Assembly (NCBI GenBank): GCA_019894655.1
Contig: JAGXNZ010000151.1
Span: 1-7,845 of the forward strand
Reading direction: 5' to 3'
Length of the DNA stretch: 7,845 nucleotides
DNA from: Promethearchaeota archaeon
GTDB taxonomy: Archaea > Asgardarchaeota > Lokiarchaeia > Sigynarchaeales > SOKP01
Part shown: positions 4,841-7,845 of the stretch, piece by piece
How positions within the stretch are numbered: the stretch's first letter is position 1
How the letters are laid out: each line of letters begins with the position of its first letter
Notes under the pieces: model-generated
What the model was told of the DNA's origin: nothing
Database searches by the model: none
The model's input: only the letters and a program-made list of their open reading frames with translations
Position numbers and translations under genes: made by a program

Positions 4841-7066
4841 TTACAGGTCACCTTTGGTTTTTACATGTAGATAAATATTTTTTAGGATAAAATAGAGTTC
4901 TTCTGAAAGATTGATAGAAATCGCTTGGTGCTTTGTATCTGCCCCCCAATCGCTTATTTTTTGTTTGAGCAATTTCTCTTCGTTTTCGAACTCTTCATTA
5001 AAATCTACGAAGTCAAATGTAGATACTATAAGTTTATATTTCTTGGCTAACAGAGCGTATTTTTTAAGAAGCGCATCTCTCTCGAAATGTCGGGGATTAA
5101 TTACTTGGACCAGTACTTTATCAAATAATGTTAGATCGAGTACTGATTTTACGATTTCAAACGATATCCCATCGTTCTGAAACTTTTTTCGCAAACCAAA
5201 CTTAACGGGAAATAAGACGTTTATTTTTATATCTGGTTGATGTTTCATTATTTCATGGTTAATTTGTTGGTCCTGAGAAAACGAACTTAAGTTCGATTGT
5301 CTTCCTTTTTTATTGATTTTTTTGTTAGGTTTAAGTGGTTGGTCTGATGACCTCTCAACATTTGAATGAACTACTGTAGGATTATCCATATCATTATTGT
5401 GAAGTTCTTGAATTATCGGTGTCTCCGGACGCGGGTAACTGGAATAAACGGTTTGAAGTTGTTTTTCGCCCTTTAAGTTCACATTCATTTTCTTGAGCTT
5501 GGTCAAAGCGATATGCATGTAAATTTCGTCGTGCGTGTCCTTACAATAAAGAATAATTACTTTTCCTTCTCGATGACGGGCAGTCCTCCCTTTTCTCTGG
5601 ATAAATCGTATTTCTGAAGCTACCACGTCGTAAAACACCACTAGATCGCACTCAGCGATGTCCAATCCCTCTTCTCCCACATTGGTGCTGACCAATACAT
5701 TGTACTGACCTCCTTTAAATTGCTCTAAAATCTCCAACTGTTGTTTTTGCGACAATCCCTTGTCGTCCTGAGATTTTGTAGCTTGACCCACGAATCGAGA
5801 GGGTTTAATCGCACTATGTTCGCTCGCTTTTAGCTTGTTTACAATGCTTTTTACAGAGTCGCGCAGCTTTACAAACACCATCACCCTCGAACTAGCGTTA
5901 TTTTCAAATTCTTGAATCAACAAGGATTCTAGTGCGTAATATTTGGGATGGATAAGCTTTTTAGGAGAATAATCTTCGTTTTTTTTCAGTTCGATATATA
6001 TTTGGTTTAACCTGTGATCTCTCGTTAATATTTTTAAGGCTTTAGAGCTATTTTTCTTGCGAGCTTGAGTTTTCATTTTAGTTAAATAAATTAAAAGCAC
6101 ATCTAATCCTTGTTGTTCAATTAATTCGAGCATGTGAAATAGAATTAGTCCTTGAGCATTCACGGAAAGAGCGCTATACACTCCAGTTTTATCTCCGTCG
6201 CCTTTGATTAACCTTGCTAACTCTCCGTTTAACTTCAATAAATCTTTTCGAATAATTTTAGCATGTAACTTATCTGACTTCGCACTTATGAAGTTGAGCT
6301 GGGAAAGATATTGCAAACGCTCTTCTAAAATAACTATGACCGCATGGTAAGCCTCTTCCATTAGTTCGGTTAAGTTAACGCCTATTTTATAGATGTCCAT
6401 CGGTTTTAAATAAGATTTCACATCCATATCTTTTCGAGTGCGAGTGTGGATATTTTTTAACGGAATATATAAGTTTTCGCAAAGAATCCTGATTTTTTCT
6501 TTCGAAGCACCTGGACTTGCAGTTAGCCCTAAGATCGTTCCATCTGGGTTTTGGTCTAGGTATTCGTCTGCAATGAGTGTGTACGCATAATCACCTGTAG
6601 CATGATGAGCTTCGTCAAAAATAATCAAACAAGCGCTTTCCAGTGAATATTTACGATTTACAAGATCGTTTCTTAACGTCTGAGGCGTGTAAAAGATTAT
6701 CTGCCTTTCTTGAAATAATTCTTCTCTCTTCTCAGGATTAATCTTACCTGTCAAAACAACAAAAAGTTCCTCAGGTATTGTCATCAAGCTTCTAAAAGAG
6801 TCGTAGTGTTGGTTTATTAAGGGTCTGGTTGGAGCTAATACTAGTATTTTACTTTTCGGAGAGTGCTTTTCTAAGGTCAACGCCGCTACGTAAACCCCGA
6901 TAATCGTTTTACCAAGACCTGTCGGAAGGACGACTAACGAATTTTTGGATGCGCATTTTTTTGCTATTTCTAGTTGATATATTCTACTCTCAATGTTATC
7001 TTGGCGTAAATAAGAAGTTTTTATTTTCTCAAGTTTGCTTTCCTCGGATTTAATCACGCTTTTCAC
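4841..7066 (-). CDS. hef: Hef/FANCM-like SF2 helicase with a degenerate XPF-type nuclease region
   Basis: Superfamily 2 fork-remodelling helicase of the Hef/FANCM/Mph1 group, 741 aa. Motor motifs: Walker A PTGLGKT (48-54), LAPTRPLINQH (77-87), TPQT (127-130), DEAH (151-154), LTASPG (181-186), VMVFVK (395-400), VLVSTNVGEEGLDI (457-470) and QRKGRTARHREG (490-501). The long helical insert between the two motor halves (about 230-380) is typical of this group. A polar linker of low complexity (about 535-611) follows and carries QSNLSSFS, close to a PCNA-interacting motif. The C-terminal part, about 612-685, can be aligned to the ERCC4/XPF nuclease fold but lacks the VDxRE, GD and ERK residues, and no tandem helix-hairpin-helix domain follows. 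Canonical Hef has both. The start is GTG 7066, the third codon after the upstream stop; a second GTG at 7057 is possible. It is the middle gene of a three-gene operon. Confidence 0.88.
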   Translation of the reverse strand: MKSVIKSEESKLEKIKTSYLRQDNIESRIYQLEIAKKCASKNSLVVLPTGLGKTIIGVYVAALTLEKHSPKSKILVLAPTRPLINQHYDSFRSLMTIPEELFVVLTGKINPEKREELFQERQIIFYTPQTLRNDLVNRKYSLESACLIIFDEAHHATGDYAYTLIADEYLDQNPDGTILGLTASPGASKEKIRILCENLYIPLKNIHTRTRKDMDVKSYLKPMDIYKIGVNLTELMEEAYHAVIVILEERLQYLSQLNFISAKSDKLHAKIIRKDLLKLNGELARLIKGDGDKTGVYSALSVNAQGLILFHMLELIEQQGLDVLLIYLTKMKTQARKKNSSKALKILTRDHRLNQIYIELKKNEDYSPKKLIHPKYYALESLLIQEFENNASSRVMVFVKLRDSVKSIVNKLKASEHSAIKPSRFVGQATKSQDDKGLSQKQQLEILEQFKGGQYNVLVSTNVGEEGLDIAECDLVVFYDVVASEIRFIQRKGRTARHREGKVIILYCKDTHDEIYMHIALTKLKKMNVNLKGEKQLQTVYSSYPRPETPIIQELHNNDMDNPTVVHSNVERSSDQPLKPNKKINKKGRQSNLSSFSQDQQINHEIMKHQPDIKINVLFPVKFGLRKKFQNDGISFEIVKSVLDLTLFDKVLVQVINPRHFERDALLKKYALLAKKYKLIVSTFDFVDFNEEFENEEKLLKQKISDWGADTKHQAISINLSEELYFILKNIYLHVKTKGDL
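4848..4853 (-). promoter_or_regulatory. Ribosome-binding site of the zinc-ribbon protein
   Basis: On the minus strand, AGGTGA lies ten bases before the ATG at 4837 and inside the last codons of the Hef-like gene. It matches part of the archaeal anti-Shine-Dalgarno complement (GGAGGTGA). It supports ATG 4837 as the start and translation of this gene from the operon mRNA. Confidence 0.6.
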
Positions 7067-7072
7067 ATCCGC

Positions 7073-7648
7073 TCAAACGATTTGTATTAGGTAATCCTCT
7101 ATTTCTAATTTTGATACATTTTTTTTGCTTCGGTTGTAGGACTGGATAAGCTTACCCGCTTCAACCGCTAGTTTAGTAGGATATATCAAACCATTTCCTC
7201 TATATTCAAAAAAATAGGGGTGCGAACGATTAAGCTGTTTTACTTTCTTTGAAAGTTCCGTTCCGTTTCTTTTCACGTCAAAGCCCTTCCCAATCTTTAC
7301 ATGTTGGAAATAGTATATCGTGTCGCTTAACAAATTCATTTGGTTTTGGTTGATCTCAATTTCTTTAAGAGTAGCATATTCTCGGCTCGAAATCTCCGAT
7401 TTTGGTTTTAGGATTAAATAATATCTATTATTTTTCCATTTTTTACACAAAATAGAGTCGGTAAGCACAGAATTAAAAAGGTTCTGAAATTGAAACACGA
7501 GCTCTAGCATCTCTTCTAATTCCCGTTCGGATAAGGTAAGGTAAGTAGTTAACTTATCGAGACTAAAGAGACTTTCTTTTCGCGTGTGGAATCTCTCCAA
7601 TGCTGTAACTATTTTATGCAATTGTTTAATTTTAGCACTTTCTACCAT
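7073..7648 (-). CDS. Hypothetical winged-helix-like protein, first gene of the Hef operon (191 aa)
   Basis: I do not recognise a family. By eye the N-terminal part (about 8-80) resembles a winged helix: a first helix IKQLHKIVTALERFH, then SLDKLTTYLTLSERELEEML as a helix-turn-helix, and a short strand pair NNRYYLIL. The second half, about 100-170, has FDVKRNGTELSKKVKQLN and then YFFEYRGNGLIYPTKLAVEA, which again has the feel of a helix-turn-helix followed by a wing. There are no metal-binding cysteine pairs and no membrane segment. The protein is basic at its C-terminal end. It starts at ATG 7648, 26-27 bases from a TATA-like element, and its stop is six bases from the GTG of the Hef-like gene in the same frame. 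The context suggests a DNA-binding partner or regulator of the helicase; this is inference only. Confidence 0.72.
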   Translation of the reverse strand: MVESAKIKQLHKIVTALERFHTRKESLFSLDKLTTYLTLSERELEEMLELVFQFQNLFNSVLTDSILCKKWKNNRYYLILKPKSEISSREYATLKEIEINQNQMNLLSDTIYYFQHVKIGKGFDVKRNGTELSKKVKQLNRSHPYFFEYRGNGLIYPTKLAVEAGKLIQSYNRSKKNVSKLEIEDYLIQIV

Positions 7649-7660
7649 TACAGCTTATAC

Positions 7661-7672
7661 TTACTGTAGTAA
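7661..7672. promoter_or_regulatory. Short dyad beside the operon TATA element
   Basis: TTACT-GT-AGTAA is an inverted repeat with five-base arms and a two-base centre. It lies between the TATA-like element and the ATG of the operon's first gene, where an archaeal repressor would block polymerase. The arms are short and AT-rich, so chance is a real alternative. Confidence 0.25.
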
Positions 7673-7679
7673 TAAAAAG
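7670..7679 (-). promoter_or_regulatory. TATA-like promoter element of the Hef operon
   Basis: Read on the minus strand, CTTTTTATTA is a TATA-like box with a purine/T-rich upstream flank. Its centre is about 26-27 bases before the ATG at 7648, which predicts transcription starting at or next to the start codon. The operon mRNA would be leaderless, which agrees with the lack of a Shine-Dalgarno sequence there. Only this gap among the three genes is large enough for a promoter. Confidence 0.5.
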
Positions 7680-7699
7680 GAAAAATTTTGGTAACGGAT

Positions 7700-7725
7700 A
7701 AAAAAGAAAAAAAAAAGGGAAAAAA
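7700..7725 (-). terminator. U-rich terminator of the right-edge gene
   Basis: On the minus strand this stretch is almost pure T, broken by one C and by CCC. It begins seven bases after the stop codon of the partial gene at the right edge. It is a strong candidate for an archaeal U-tract terminator, and it separates that gene from the Hef operon on the same strand. Confidence 0.55.
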
Positions 7726-7731
7726 TATGAT

Positions 7732-7845
7732 TTAATATTTTGAGGTTTGCTTCTTTTTGAATATTTTGGACCGAATCACTTTAGAAGTGCTAAGTAAAGG
7801 TATCATACTGGCTCCTACCAACCCGAACGCTAAAGGAAGAGTAAC
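7732..7845 (-). CDS. C-terminal end of a probable membrane protein (start outside window)
   Basis: The minus-strand frame is open from the right edge to TAA at 7732-7734, giving 37 residues. It reads VTLPLAFGLVGASMIPLL, a hydrophobic segment long enough to cross a membrane, then a basic tail with RSKIFKKKQ. A final transmembrane helix followed by a positively charged cytoplasmic tail is a common end for membrane proteins. The U-rich stretch directly after the stop supports a real gene end. The fragment is too short to name a family, and a chance open frame in AT-rich DNA is not excluded. Confidence 0.5.
   Translation of the reverse strand, partial: VTLPLAFGLVGASMIPLLSTSKVIRSKIFKKKQTSKY

Noticed and set aside
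4911..5180. 89-codon plus-strand frame opposite the end of the Hef-like gene
   Set aside because: It is antisense to a clear coding region, and its serine-rich composition is what reverse-strand reading of this gene gives.
5282..5295. Perfect 14-base palindrome CGAACTTAAGTTCG
   Set aside because: It is inside the coding sequence for the helicase linker, and its codons fit the reading frame normally. A single palindrome of this size can arise by chance and nothing else marks it as a site.
1..7845. CRISPR array, tRNA or rRNA gene, insertion-sequence ends
   Set aside because: I looked for regularly spaced repeats, tRNA-like cloverleaf elements and transposase motifs and found none.

Overview
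The window is AT-rich archaeal DNA. Two long genes encode archaeal repair helicases: a Hel308-type Ski2-like helicase and a Hef/FANCM-type helicase. The Hef gene is followed by a DUF1922-like zinc-ribbon protein. Promoters, where visible, are TATA-like rather than bacterial, and transcripts seem leaderless or nearly so. The low GC, a Hef-type helicase, zinc-ribbon HNH proteins and a type-B carboxylesterase together would fit an Asgard-group archaeon. That placement is a guess; 'archaeon' is much safer.

Layout from left to right. (1) 3-395 (+): the C-terminal end of a type-B carboxylesterase that starts outside the window. (2) 440-940 (+): decayed-looking material, with a small membrane-helix frame that has lost its frame near its start, then a double zinc-ribbon HNH endonuclease with no normal start codon and an in-frame TAA just before its catalytic DH pair. 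(3) 941-1246: a T-rich intergenic stretch with the promoter of the next gene and a weak long-range inverted repeat. (4) 1247-3778 (+): Hel308-like helicase with a SWIM zinc finger inserted in its winged-helix region. (5) 3881-4168 (+): a small helical protein of unknown function. (6) 4307-7648 (-): a compact three-gene operon, transcribed as a 191-aa winged-helix-like unknown, then a 741-aa Hef-like helicase, then a 176-aa zinc-ribbon plus winged-helix protein. The two gaps are 6 and 3 bases and all three frames are in phase. (7) 7732-7845 (-): the last 37 codons of a probable membrane protein, followed by a U-rich terminator.

How the genes work together: Hel308 and Hef both act on stalled or branched replication-fork DNA in archaea, and here they converge on each other, so 1247-7648 reads as a fork-repair neighbourhood. 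The Hef-like protein appears to keep its motor. Its C-terminal region can be aligned by eye to the XPF/ERCC4 nuclease fold but lacks the catalytic residues, so it may be a motor and scaffold like FANCM rather than a helicase-nuclease. Its two operon partners, both probable nucleic-acid binders, are the most interesting uncharacterised genes here.
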